A stretch of 64,000 nt of DNA from Apostichopus japonicus (Eukaryota; Echinodermata; Holothuroidea; Aspidochirotida; Stichopodidae), in contig NC_092570.1 of NCBI RefSeq assembly GCF_037975245.1, positions 1,052,501 through 1,116,500 of the forward strand. The letters are read 5' to 3'. The translations under genes and the position numbers were made by a program. Positions 46,281 to 61,200 of the stretch are shown in pieces. The notes below the pieces were generated by a model. That model did not search any database. It saw nothing but the letters and a program-made list of their open reading frames with translations, and was not told the origin of the DNA. Position 1 is the first letter of the stretch. Each line of letters starts with the position of its first letter.

Positions 46281-49200
46281 CTGTGGAGACAAAAAGGAAC
46301 GAAGAGGAGGATGAATTTTCTATTATGGACATTTAAAAACATCTACGGATGTCCTAATTCATTCCACTCATGCCCCCTCCCCTCTCCCGATCTCTGTCAA
46401 TCTTTCCAATCATCAAGAATCAAACTTGCAAAACAGTAGATGATGGATCTTCAGTTGGTAAGAATACATAATTTGGGAATAAGTAACTGTCTGAGCAATT
46501 TCTTCTGAGCTAATAATCCAGGAGGGCTTAGAACTAAATAGTATAGCATGCCATCCATCCTATTGAAACCATTATAGATATTAGCACTGATACCTTTTCA
46601 AATTTTAATTTGAAAAATATGACTACTATAAACTGTTAAATTTCTGTCACAGAGTTCAACTACAGCTTACTTTGCCTCTCCTGTTGCCCCCCCCCCACCC
46701 CATTGCACCCCATCCGCTACCCTCTAACCTCTACCCTGTTCCAGTCAAACATAAATTACAAACATTGGAAGAGGCACAAGTAGGGAAACCTATTTATTGA
46801 CCAACCAAATAATTTCACATCATGAATTTTATTCATTTTGATAATAAATGCCAATGTGAGATCCAAGAGCTGCTCTTTGTACTATCATATTTTATTTCTC
46901 CCATCTTCCTTTGCTCTATTCTCCTTCACCACGACACAAGTGCTCCCTTTCCAATAAGATTATAAAATTTTTGCTCAAAGTTTGAACTGCAGTTCAAGTG
47001 AAGTTTCTGGTAAAGATTCACAGTGCAAAAAATGTGGTACAACTTGAAATAAACTGATCTTATCCCCCCTCCCCCACCCCTCCGATCCTCCCCTAGCCCT
47101 CCTTATCTGAAAACCTTTCATAGCCAACTTTACTTTCAGCTCAGAATTAAGAAATGGTTTTTCCAAAATCTCACCACTGAAAAAAAAAAAATCCAATTAA
47201 AAGTGTTGATGATGTCACCATGCTATAAACACACTGTGGAAATGTACTTGAGTCGGCCGGTCATAACGAAGACCAACATAAACAGCCTATAGCAGAAAGA
47301 ATTATGGCCGACATTTGAACATTACGATACTTGATATTCAATGAGACCCGTCTACAGACAACAATGGTGCCGAAATTAATAAGTTTTCATAAAAAATACG
47401 ACCAACAGTAATTCAATTCTTTTTCTTTCAATCCACTCTCGCAATCTTTTCATCTTTCTTTTCTTTTCTCTTTGACAACAATTTTTGGGGGTTATTGTCA
47501 GAAATCTCAAAGTTAACAAAGACTGTTATTTTTACAAGTGCAACACCTTCACCGTATCGAACTAAGCCTTATTGTCATTGCGGGGCTAAAAGGAATCAGG
47601 TTCATGGTAGGATCCCATCGTAAAGGTGGAATATAATCAATTTCCCTGCAGCTTCTGATAATCACAACAGACGACCTTCTTTCTTTTTTTTTGATATTAG
47701 AAATGTCCTGAAAGTGAAACAGAAATTCCTTTTAAAAAAAGGGTTGTTGCACCCTTCTTGGTCATCGGAACCCCAGATTAAAATCAGGTGTCCAGTTCAA
47801 CAACATTACCGGCTGTCTTAAAATTTCCAAGAATTGTTTGAAAATGTTGGCTAATATAATTTTTGCCCTTAGAACAGCTGGATGTGGTGGTCCATCACAT
47901 GTTAAGTTTTCATACATAAGCTTAGAGTATTTTGCACTTCCCACCTAAGTTGACCCGACCAACCACACATGACCCAACCTACCGATGTTTTATTCAAGTA
48001 ACTGCAAACACACTTTAGAATACAGTGCAACAAGTTTGTTATTAGCCTAACTTACTGATAATAGTAACAAAGTTAGCCTGCAGGTTTATATTTATGTATA
48101 CAATGCTTTGGACTATGTCAATCTGTTATTAGCCTAACTAACTGATGATATAAAAACAAACTTAGGCTACAGGTTTACACTGTTTGGATTATGACAATCT
48201 GTTAGTAGCCTAACTAACTGATAAATAATAAACTTAGCCTATAGGATTATATGTAAATATACAATGTTTGGACTATGTGAAAATGTGTTTACCAAAACTA
48301 ACTAATAATAATAACAAACTTAGCCTACAGGTTTATATTTATATATATGCTTGGATTATGTCAATCTGTTATTAGCCTAACTAACTGATAATAATAACAA
48401 ACTTAGCCTACAGGTTTATATGTAAATATACAATGTTTGGACTATGTCAACCTGTTATTACCCTAACTAACTGATAAAAATAACAAACTAAGCCTACAGC
48501 TTTATATTTATATATACACTGATTGGAATATGTCAATCTGTTATTAGCCTAACTAACTGATAGTAATAACAAACTTAGCCTACAGGTTGATATTTATATA
48601 TACACTGTTTGGATTATGACAATATGTTATTAGCCTGTTTTTTTCTTTATCGATAAGTTTACAGAACTAGTTGGAACAATGCTTCAAGTAATTTTGCAAT
48701 GATGAAGTACAATTCCTTTGGTATACAGTTGTTATTTCATTAATCCTATCAACAGCTCATTTATGCAGAAAAATAGCTCACTTTGCACTTAGTGCACACA
48801 TGCAAAATAACAATCTGACAAAATGTTGTCCAAGTGGGGCATCACCCTAAAAAGTACATTAAATGTACCAACAAATAAAAGATGTCTTTCTTTCATGTTG
48901 TGGTTGTAAACTAAGAACTGGAAAGGAATTCACCTTTTACTACCTGAGAGGATTGACTTAATAAAAACATTCCTAGTCACTGAATTGTTATGTATGTCAT
49001 TTTAAACCACAAAAACCGCATTCCATGAATGAAGTAATTTGAAAAAATGGTAACTGATCGCACAAATGTATTAAACTGGTCATGTTCTATTTTTTATTCT
49101 TTTCATTTTCCTTTTATGTGTAAGCATGATGTGATAGGGGTGAGATTAAGGTGCATATGGAGAATTTTGGTAACAAACGATTTTGCCTCAATAAAGTAGA

Positions 49201-52200
49201 TTCTAGGAATGTATTTATCTGCACGAATAGATGAACTGAGGCAAACAGTTCATTTTGCATAATTAGTTTGTTTATTTATGACAGCCACCATTTAAAACTA
49301 TTCGTCAGGTACTATTAGCATAATTTTCATTTCTTTGTGACAAAAATGCAAATAAGCGAACAGCTATTACTACCACTCACATCTTTTCCTTACAAAGAGT
49401 GAACAAAGATTTCCAGGTTATGTTTGTTATGTACAATTTCATAATGTGATTCTGACAGACCCCTTGCATGGATATGGGGGAGGGGGTGTGGGTGCACACC
49501 CCCCTTTCATCCCCACACAAAGTTTTATGAGAACAGCCTTCCTTTTATTTCTTATTACAGACCTAACTTATAGCCTAAACTATTGTGGACAAATATACGT
49601 GAACATAGATATGGACAAATACTGTGCATTGTGTAGTGTACTAAACATTGACCCAACCCAGTGGAGAAATTATAGCTTACAAAAAGGGTTAAATAACGCT
49701 GTTATTCTTTCTCATCTTCTTCCTTCTTATTTACAGCACAGTTTTTCTTACCACATTGTAAATTTTGAATGGCACTTAAGGGCTACCATTATGAACCATA
49801 CATACCTATACCTGTGTGACACACCATAGTTGGCACTGTTTTTATTAACAAGTTGTAGACAGAAAGATAAAAAGGAAGAAATATTTTACTTGAATGAGAA
49901 GGTATCAGTTTGTCCTTTAGGTAAGAACAGAAGTGGGGAAAAGTGTGAACACTCACTGCTTGCATAAAGGGGGCATAAAATACGGAATTATATTGAAGTG
50001 CTGGTAAAGCGATACAGGTTTAAATATAGTTGCACAACTGTTGAAAAAAAAATGAAGAGAAAAGCACATGCCTCGAAGAAGGACAAAAGTAAACGACTTG
50101 CTAATACTTCATCGCACGAGTTGTTTCTACGTTATGTTAGTCATCCATGAAACAATATATCCAACGATACATGAAGGTCGTGCTGAGTGCTTTTAAGATT
50201 ACATTTCTATATTTGACAGACGTACCCAACTTCAAATTCAATCTTGGATGAAATTTGTGACAAACATAATATTATTGACAGTTGAGACAAGTATTCAACC
50301 ATACATTAATAGGACATCACAGTTTCCTTCAAAATTTATGCAATGCCAAGTATTTGTGTCGCATTTACTTTTGTTTGTCCTTTGTTTTTACTTCTTTTAA
50401 AATAATTTCATCATTTCAATCACACATAAACCAGGACTATATCTGGGTGGTAGGTTGGATACTACATTCATTCAACAGTCATATATTGGTTAACAATAAA
50501 GTAATTTTCCAGTATAATCTTTTAAATCACAGAACAATTCATGTGAAAGATTTCATTAAAAATGATGGCTCGGTAATTCCATATAACACGTTTCAAGCGA
50601 AAATATATATTAGAAATTTTCCTTTTACCTCATACTTTGGGATTACTCACGCCATTCCTAGTTATTGGAGGGGGTACCATGATTCTGTTTTGCTCCCAAT
50701 GAGTGAAAATAACTTTAATATGTGCATGCGCACACATAAAATAACCAAAAATGTTTATAATAAGCTAATTACAGGTCTCTGCACGCCCCCGTCGTCTATT
50801 ATGAAGTGGTAAGCTATGAATTTTCCAGTGAAAATAGATTGGAATAAGATTTTTAGGCTTCCTTATACTGCTGTGAATGACCCCAAAGTATCATATTTAC
50901 AATTGCATTTTCTACATCGTATTTTAGGCATAAATAGCTTGCTTTATAAAATGAAAATGGTCAATTCTCCACTTTGTTCATTTTGCAAGAATGCCGAAGA
51001 AACACTAATACATTTGTTTTATGATTGTAGTCACGTTGAGCGATTCTGGGAGGCAGTGAATTCAAATTGCATTAAATTAGTTATACTTTTAATTTGACCA
51101 ATATTTGTTTTGGTGATTTTGGTGATATGGATAATCCTGTGAACTTTTTAATTTTGCATGCTAAAAAGTATATTTATACTTGTAGGTTGAAAAACAAAAT
51201 CCCAGATGTGCACCAATTTTATTTTAAGTTTCGCTTTCAACTTGACCTTCACTATTTCATTTCTAAGCAAAACAACAATTTGTGTAACCTTAACAACTTC
51301 TATGATTTCTTTATGTTAGCTTCTTATGTAAGTCTTTTTGCTGATTCTTTTGTATGATGTGTTACAGTATTGTAAATAAATACAGTGAAAAAAAAAAAAG
51401 GTTGGATACTACATTACGAAAAAAAATATTGCATGACAGTTTGGAGGGAAACTATCATTTTACAATATGAAAAGATGTTATGGTATGCCTTTTACACACA
51501 AGAGCTTTCATTTACCACAGCAATGAATCATCAGTTAAACAAAGACTTGGTCCCACTTGTATGCCTGCCCCCCCTCCCCCCCTTGACTATGATTCACTTC
51601 AAAGATATTCACAAGGGTAAAAGAAATAGCAGTTGTTATAACAGAATCCTGCTAAATTCTGCTAAATCCTGCTAAAAATTCATTTTGTTTTGGAGATGAT
51701 GAACAGTTTATCAGGTAGGTAAAAACAGGTTTGAGGAATACATATAACTGTTTTAATATCACATTAGCTGTATTCCAGAAAGAAACACAGAAGAAATAAT
51801 TTTTTCAATGGTGATCAATCAATTGGCAATTAACATTTTCAAACTATACATAGTATCCTTTACTAACTCAACTAACAGCCTACAGAACATCTGGTTGTGC
51901 ATTGTCATTTACCAAAATAGAGCCTGTAATCTTGAGCGTTATTATAGCATAATGGGGTAACGCTGAATAGAAAAACCCTTTAACGACTGCCTGCCATGCT
52001 AGTTAATGATTGAATGACAGACAAAACTCATGAATAATTCATAACCTTCAAATGTCCCGAGGCATATTTAGCTTAGAAATCAGTTCTATGCAGACTCCTA
52101 CACACAAGGTTAATTGTGCTTATAACTACTTTTAGTTTTGAGTTTGGGTTGAAAAGGTGGTGAGTACATGTTTTATCTAGGATTGCATAGCTAATGTTAT

Positions 52201-55200
52201 GCAAAATGGACAAATTGCTGCACGAACATATAGAAGATTAGGTACAAAGAACAACTGCTGAGCTGATCATACAACAATTAAATTACTAACAACACAGTTT
52301 GCCTTCAAGAACTCTTTGCATAACACTGGTTACAAGTCACATCAATTCACAGATGTAACCCCTATTATACCAACCCTACCCCCCTCCCAAATTAATGCAT
52401 CAGCTATTTTGAAACTGTTTTGTTTATGGCAGCAAGTTGTCACCGTTCACTAAATGACACACTCTTCTTGGTCTCTATACTTCATGTGAAAGATATATTA
52501 TCCAATAGAGTCTGATATGATGTTCTAAGGGCTCACAGAGGCAATTCAGAATAATAAAGCCCCCCAACAGAGACGTTCCCAAAACATTTGACAACTTGAG
52601 TCTTTCTGAGTAAACATTACCCCTTTTGGTCAACATTCACAAGTTAGAAGTTACCTGTACCAATTGAATGCATTGTCATTCCATTTAAGCTACGTACATT
52701 ATCCATGTGTGAAGTTTGTTACTTAACAAGTTAGGTATTTATACATGGGTGTGATTCTGGAAGTAAGCAGCTGTTGGCTTGCCCTACAAAAGTAACATTC
52801 ACATGTCTACAGCCCACCATTTGCTTTGCACTTGTTAATGAAAACAGTTTTTCTGTTTCTGTTTGTTGTTATTAAGTTTCAAGTTTTACATTAGTATTGC
52901 GTTGACTGATTCGACTTATAATTTGTTGACAGTTTGACATATGACACAGTGCTTCCAAAGCAAATGTTCCTATTCACAGGTTTGGGTGATTGTGGGGGTG
53001 GGGTGGGGGGAGGGGGGGGGGGTTAGGTGTGATCCTGAACACCAAGTTCATGCTTCAGGCTGATGATACGCCTCAGTCCAGACCAACTTCTTGGTTAAGA
53101 ATAGAACCATTTTCATTACGGTTGCGATATATTGTCAGTTTACCTACTGGATGTAAGTTTACCGAAATGAATACGTTCATTCCATTACTGTACCTGCTAA
53201 CAAAACATGGTATAAAACCATCTATAGTATAACACAGCTATACTGAGATAAAGCTGTATCTAGCACTGTCTTCACAGTGTATAACTATTGATTGAAGTAC
53301 ATTTAACACTCATACATCTATAGCATAACACAGCTATACTGAGATATAGCTGTATCTAGCACTGTCAACACAGTGTATAACTATTGATTGAAGTACATGT
53401 AACACTCATACATCTACAGTATAACACAGCTATACTGAGATATAGCTGTATCTAGCACTGTCAACACAGTGTATAACTATTGACTGAAGTACATGTGACA
53501 CTCAAACATCTATAGCATAACACAGCTATACTGAGATATAGCTGTATCTAGCACTGTCAACACAGTGTATAACTATTGATTGAAGTACATGTAACACTCA
53601 TACATCTACAGTATAACACAGCTATACTGAGATATAGCTGTATCTAGCACTGTCAACACAGTGTATAAATATTGATTGAAGTACATGTGACACTCATACA
53701 TCTATAGCATAACACAGCTATACTGAGATATAGCTGTATCTAGCACTGGCAACACAGTGTATAACTATTGACTGAAGTACATTTAATACTCATACATCTA
53801 TAGCATAACACAGCTATACTGAGATATAGCTGTATCTAGCACTGTCAACACAGTGTATAACTATTGACTGAAGTACATGTGACACTCATACATCTATAGC
53901 ATAACACAGCTATAATGAGATATAGCTGTATCTAGCACTGTCAACACAGTGTATAACTATTGATTGAAGTACATTTAACACTCATACATCTATAGCATAA
54001 CACAGCTATACTGAGATATAGCTGTATCTAGCACTGTCAACACAGTGTATAACTATTGATTGAAGTAGATGTGACACTCATACATCTACAGTATAACACA
54101 GCTATACTGAGATATAGCTGTATCTAGCACTGTCAACACAGTGTATAAATATTGATTGAAGTACATGTGACACTCATACATCTATAGCATAACACAGCTA
54201 TACTGAGATATAGCTGTATCTAGCACTGGCAACACAGTGTATAACTATTGATTGAAGTACATTTAATACTCATACATCTATAGCATAACACAGTTATAAT
54301 GAGATATAGCTGTATCTAGCACTGTCAACACAGTGTATAACTATTGACTGAAGTACATGTGACACTCATACATCTATAGCATAACACAGCTATAATGAGA
54401 TATAGCTGTATCTAGCACTGTCAACACAGTGTATAACTATTGATTGAAGTACATTTAACACTCATACATCTATAGCATAACACAGCTATACTGAGATATA
54501 GCTGTATCTAGCACTGTCAACACAGTGTATAACTATTGATTGAAGTAGATGTGACACTCATACATCTATAGCATAACACAGCTATACTGAGATATAGCTG
54601 TATCTAGCACTGGCAAAATAGTGTATAACTATCGATTGAAGTACATTTAACACTCATACATCTATAGCATAACACAGCTATAATGAGATATAGCTGTATC
54701 TAGCACTGTCAACACAGTGTATAACTATTGACTGAAGTACATGTGACACTCATACATCTATAGCATAACACAGCTATACTGAGATATAGCTGTATCTAGC
54801 ACTGTAAACACATATTGATTGGAAGTACATGTGACACTCATACAACGGTTCAAGAACCTATCAGTGCTCTGTTGCACTCATGTACTTCAAATCTACCCCA
54901 GGCTGGCTAGTAAACTCTCTCTGACACTATGAGGCCACCAATAGCGTACCTTAATGCCTTTGCTATTCTTGGTGTTGTAGAAGGTAATAACAAACTGGTT
55001 TACAACTTTTTCCAGGGCACGACTTCATTTATTGACCGTCTTAACATCCTGAACAACTTTTTGAAACTCAACACTTCATCAAATCTGAATTGGGAATATT
55101 TTTTACAGATAATTGTTGAGCTGCAGAAGCTAAGCAATTCAGTTGACCCAAAAAAAATTATCAAAAAAAAAGTACTGTTGTGGGTGATTAAATCCCACTT

Positions 55201-58200
55201 TTGGACAACACATCACAGCCACAGGCAAATTTACTACTGATTCTTTGTCAGTCTTCTCAGAAAATATTTTTGGCCAAACATTTATCTTCTAACTAAAATT
55301 CTGAAGCTTGAAAAGGAAAGTGAAAGCAACATTTTTCAGGTTGTCTTTGTTGGACATGTCAACTTGTGACATCATCTGTTGAGTGATCAAAGCAGCTGCC
55401 AGTGTTGATAACAATGAAACTGCATTTTAAGCCACAAAATGTAAATACTGAAACTTGCTTCTTTTTTTTTCAATGTAAAAGGTGGCCAGGAGTCTCAGAA
55501 GGTGTACTTTATCCTTGTTTTTATCAGCTTTGTTCATGACTTCGCTATGATAATAATAAATGAGACTTATATAGCGCCAAATCAGTAGACAAAAGTTACT
55601 GCTCAAGGCGCTTTACAAAGAAAGTAGATTAATTTACAAAACAACAAGTGAAAAGATGGGTCTTAAGTAGACTTTTGAATGTAGAACAATTAGAGCATGT
55701 TCGAATGTGGTAACTTGTTCCAGAGATAAGAGCCAGAGTATTCTAAGCTTCTGTAACCATAGGTCTTGAAGCGTGGTTTAAGAACATATTAAATAGGCCT
55801 CATTTGCATAAACTGTCAAATAAGCGTATGTAAATAAGAAAGGCAAGTTTGGTTTTGTGTTGTGTTGATTATCTTGAAACTCTCTGGTGATCTTATTCAC
55901 TGCCAGTTATGCAATGAACAACTGCTCAGTTCGATCAAGCTAAGTTAATTTTTAAATTCACTACACAGAGTGTTTGCACAGTGAGTCACATAGAATAGCC
56001 TGAATGCAGAAGGATTACTGTGCTATTAATTACCTACATAATATATTGTTTTTTTCAACACTACTCATCACATTTTTCTTCCCATGTGATCAAAATTCAA
56101 GCTAACCAAATTTTGAACATAAAGGGGTTTCCTAATGTCTTTTCCTCTTGTCCATTCAAACATGAGCTGACGAAGATGGAAATAGCTAGTGGCATTTTTT
56201 TAAAAAACTGATAACACACAATTCCTCTAGGGAGATATCTTACTGTACAAGAATTAAATCCCAAGTGATTTTAATATATTTTCACTTTTCTTAAATAAAC
56301 AATCCATTCCCCCCAACCCCAAACGGAAATCAAAACGGTCACACTACATTACAACCTCCTTTCATTATGCAAAAAGCAATAATCATTCTTAACAGTGCTA
56401 TATTTATTTATTTAACTTTAAAGGGTAAACTCTATTAGCAAAAAGCTAATCTCCCCTGAGGCCCTGACTCCATTAAAACACTGCATAATCCAGAATAAGG
56501 GAAACAAGCATAGAGGGCGACATTGTGATCCAGCTTGAATAATTCCCAGATTTCCAAGAGTTTTTTATCTTTTTATTATTGTTTTGTTTGAAAGCACTCT
56601 GTTTTTATGGAGTTAGGAGTGTAATATTGTACATGTATGAGAGGGTAAATGTGATAGAATTCCTTAATTATTCCTGTGGAAGGCAATGTAGAGACTTAAA
56701 GGTAGTCGACTACCCCAAATTATAGCATGCTATAATTGCTAGAAGTTTTCAAAAAGTACTTTCCTGGAGGTCTTTACTCTCCAAATTGTTCTCAGACATT
56801 TACAAGGAACACACAAGATGACTGAATGTCCCAGAGAGGAAAATTTCCTTGAAGGTTGTAATAAAAACAGATTAAGAATTTTGACCAAAAGTGACCATAT
56901 TTGAATATCTAGCATATTTGGGGCCAATACTGCATACCTTTAGATGGAAGTGAAAATATTCCCAAACTGTTAGTTGAAAACCTCTTGTCAATAGTTTGTT
57001 CCTAACTCGACATACGGTTGATTGAATGTAACTTATGTTGACTCCCTAAACCCTCCATTCTTTCCATATGTTGGTCTGTCTTGTCATTATGACAGATGTT
57101 CTTTAACAGCTTTACTTTCCTATTAAAATCTTCCTATTGATTTATTTTTGTAACACTATTAGAATGTTTCCCATATCTGTCCATGTTTTCTGTATTTAGA
57201 AATCAAAATGCAGCTGTTATGTAGAAAATAGAAATATTATTATTTATTTCTAGGATTTTGTTTAAATTATTATTTTAATTATTATTATTATTTATTTTCC
57301 TCAGTTCTATTCATAAGCGGGTTAAATATTATACAGACTGAAAAACATTTTCAGCTGAAATGCTGTAATGACATCATTCACAAGGCTGTTGCCAGATGCA
57401 CCTACAAATCTGCTCAGATAGATTTTATCTTGCCCAAAATGTAATCAGAATGTCTTTTTGATCTAAAGATGCAGAAAACTTCCAGCAGTTACAGTCAGCT
57501 ACCGAAATATCTTAGTTTGTCTGCCAAAGGTTTCACCTCATATAATTTTAAAAAGTGTTCTTAACTTAGCATTTATTGTTGTCACTTTATAGTCACTTCA
57601 TTGGTTACTGAAATTGTAAGTTTTGGACATGACATGTATCTTTGAATAGTCATCAGTACTGACTATTAATATGCGTACTGACTATTAATATGCTTGCAGG
57701 TTTGATGTTATTTAACTCACCTTTCCTTTATACTCAGGAGGAGTGAATCCACTGTATAGTGGAATATGACAACTGCATAAAATTGCCTGCAGGGAGAAAG
57801 AGTGACTGAAAAGTCTTCACTATTCATTGATAGACAAAGTTGATGAATGGAAACAATGGTAAAGGCCGGACTTGAGTGTTCATTGAAAATGTGAGAACTT
57901 TACAATCAGTTTGCAATAGCTAATATCTGCCTAGTTAACAAGATACCTTTTATGCATGGAACAGTCAGATGTAACCCATATTCTATACCAAGTACTTTAT
58001 CAATGCCAAACTAACTGGTTAAAAGGAACCAAAACTTTAATCCTTCTCTTTTGCAACATTGACTAAATTTAACATATTCGTTGAACATTATTAATTAATT
58101 AATGATAGGATTTAAAAAGTACTGACATATCCACCTATAACAGTGCTCCAGGGGGAACACAATATTATCCTGGCCGATGATAACCTGTCAAACAGAGAAA

Positions 58201-61200
58201 TAATCCCTCCACATGGCAGCTGCTTAAACAGTGCCCGAAGAACAAGTTATCTCACAGGTCCACATTTATACACCTGGGTGAAGAGAGGCAATGGAGATAA
58301 TAGTGCCTCAGACTATACATACGTCCTGTCTGTACTTGCAATTTGCTAAAAATGATAGCAAAGGTGAGAGTACTTAGAATGCACAATTAATATCCTGCTA
58401 AGGTTCAGACAAAAACATTGGGCCAAACAGAATATCAATTTTACCATACAGTACCTCGATTGAGTCATGTGCAGGGTAGTCTAGTAAGGTGTTCAAGCTT
58501 AAGGCCTTAAAGGTCCTGTTTGTGGATCGTTTTTTTTTGTAACGGTCAAATTGAAATCTTTCCCAGGCCGGACCCTATTGAGAACACTAGACACAGAGAG
58601 TATAGCTATGCATACTGTAGGTGCCACCGATTATAGTTTAACCACAATATGTACAACATGTTCATATCTAAACTAGCATACTCACCTCAATCAATTCTTC
58701 TCTACTGGCAAACTCTGTGATTATTTCATTCTTGAAACTTGTGCAGTTTGTTACGGAAATGTAAAGATTACCGTTCGCTAGTTCGTGTGCATTTTTCGGT
58801 AAATGCTCTTCGAGTTGATCGTGTAGAATCTCTGAGAGTTTGAAGCTAGGACTAAATACACCCAAAAGTTTCTTTCTAGTACCTTCAATCATACTTTGAG
58901 CCACGGTCATTCCAATCTGAGGATATATAATAAATATCAGTAAAATAATTAATGAGATCAAATTTGTGGTTAAAGGGGATAAAAACCAAACCATCAACTT
59001 TAGCTTATATGACAGATCTTTATGAAAAACATATCTCCCAAAGGACCCAAACAGCTAAGAAAAGTCCCTCTCTGTTTGAGAGATGTCCTAGTTTAAAAGC
59101 CGAAACATCTTATTCCATTGAGAGGTAACAAAGAGAGGTCATTTTGTAAATCTTTGATGTTGTACTGCCACTAGGTTCTGAAACTTTTAATTTCCCTTTT
59201 ATTTTCTTCATATTTTAAGGTACAATCTTAAACAGTGTTGATACTGAAACTAATTTGTTTATTATTATTATTTTTGTCATCTTTAATGATGGTAGTCCTG
59301 CTCAGTGCAGAGCACTGTTTTCCAGAGGAGCCCTCAATACAAAATACATATTATGCAGTAGAGAAATGGTAAACATCCAAAAGCACAAACTAATGCTTTG
59401 ATGAGGTCCTGCAAAGGGCTTCCATATTAAATTCAGAATTTCAAACTCCATCTCCATTAACAGATAGAATATATAATATTGTAATGAATAAAGAGTACAA
59501 AATTGTGGCTCAATGATGATGAATTAAACTTGACCAAGTCTTTAGACTTGATCAAGTCTCCAACCTTGTGTGTAAAGGAACATTAAATTGTGATTCCTCT
59601 CAATGGAATAAGAGTTTTCTTGGCTGTTTGATGAAGATGTTCTTATCAATTATCTCTATCACATAGATCAATAATGCACGATCAACATAGGGAAAACAAT
59701 CAAAAGATTAATTATTGTCCATATGATTTTGGCAATTATTTTATGGAATACAAAATAAATATACATTTAATCTCAAAGCATTGTAAACGTTTATTTTCAT
59801 TATCTTAATAACTTACCCATGGATTATCTGGGTAGCAGGTTATGAGGGCCGCGGATATTGCACCAGCACTAGCTCCGCCCCATCTCCTAATCTTATTGAA
59901 CATGCTGCCACCATTTCTCTTTAATACCTCATATACGCCTAGATAATAAGTGCCTAAAAAGCCACAACCTGCCAATGTCATGTTTATTTCTGAGACCTCT
60001 GTAAGTTTTTCAAAGGTTCCTTGGCATCGAAGGCAGTGGTCATATGTGTCGTTCAAGACCATTGGGTTATGATCTGCCATGCAAACATGTTTCCCTCTTT
60101 TAACAGCTTCTCTTTCTGATGAGGAGGGATGAAGCGCAGCAGAATCAGATGATGGTGACACATCAAAGCCCTCTCTGTGGTCAGGTAAATGTTCGTCATT
60201 CTTTGTCTAGTGAAAGATAAGAGTTGAATCATCTAGTTTTTATATTGGTATAAGATATCAAATTAAGTCTAGGCAGTAGTTTATACTTCCAAAACTGAAT
60301 GTAAATACAAAAACATAAATTTATTAAGCAAGCATTACCTAAAGCAAGTCTTTCAACTTCATTTCTGAAAAGCCAAATTATTTTTCTTACTACATTAACT
60401 CAATTTACTTGTAGTACAAAAAGGATGCCTTCTCCATGAAATATGTGAAAATAGTTGGAAATTTACCTTTGTTACATGTTAATGACAATAAGAACTTACC
60501 TCACCCCAATCTCTCTATACCCAACCTCCTCACTATTATAAACTTCAAAGTAGAAAAGGCTAGATACTACTATTTTTGTCCTAGTTTTATATGCAGATGA
60601 AAAGTAAAACATTCCTATAGGTTTTATCCAACCTTTGAGACATAAATGCACAAAACTCACAGCAAAGTTAGTGCAAAGTAATTCACAAGTCACAAGTTGC
60701 TTATCAAAATAGGTTAATATCATTAGTTCTCATACTCATAGAGACACGTCACATAAATAATGTGTGGCTTGCTGTGCCTAGACATACTGTATAATGTATC
60801 ATACAACATGCAAACTGAAATATCATGTATAAATATGTTGAAAGGTAAATAACATGTAGTCACACAGTTCAAACTAACAAAACATAATTGCCTTGAACAT
60901 AAATCATTCAAACAGTGTCCATTAAAAAAGGAAAAAAAATGATTTGAGGTACATATTATAAGGCACCCACCTTCTCTAATAAGCCAGTGTCTCTTCTGTT
61001 AGCACCCTCACATAAAAGCCTAACTTTAAAGCTGATATTGGGCCTGCAAGGAAAACCATAGCTAGCAACAATTCTACTTCTTTTTCTGGTACAGTAATTT
61101 CCTAAACAGAGATCAATCCACTTATTTTGCTGCCCAGTTACTGTTGTTACACTTCGACTAGTTTGAGTCAGTGCTTCCCTGCAAAGGTTTTTCAACAGCA

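Larger units (their letters stand above)
46281..57720 (-). other. Intron 4 of the PNPLA gene, 11.4 kb
   Basis: It holds the 86-bp repeat, the L1-like relic, the 96-bp satellite and a LINE 3'-end core. The open frame at 54929-55240 (FNAF-like, Lys-rich end) is unrecognised. No other exon is evident. Confidence 0.6.

Noticed and set aside
53219-54845. CRISPR-like spaced repeats
   Set aside because: The unit is a continuous 96-bp satellite without unique spacers, in an animal genome.
54929-55240. 103-codon plus-strand frame after the satellite
   Set aside because: Starts with ATG, but I see no domain, homology cue or splice partner.
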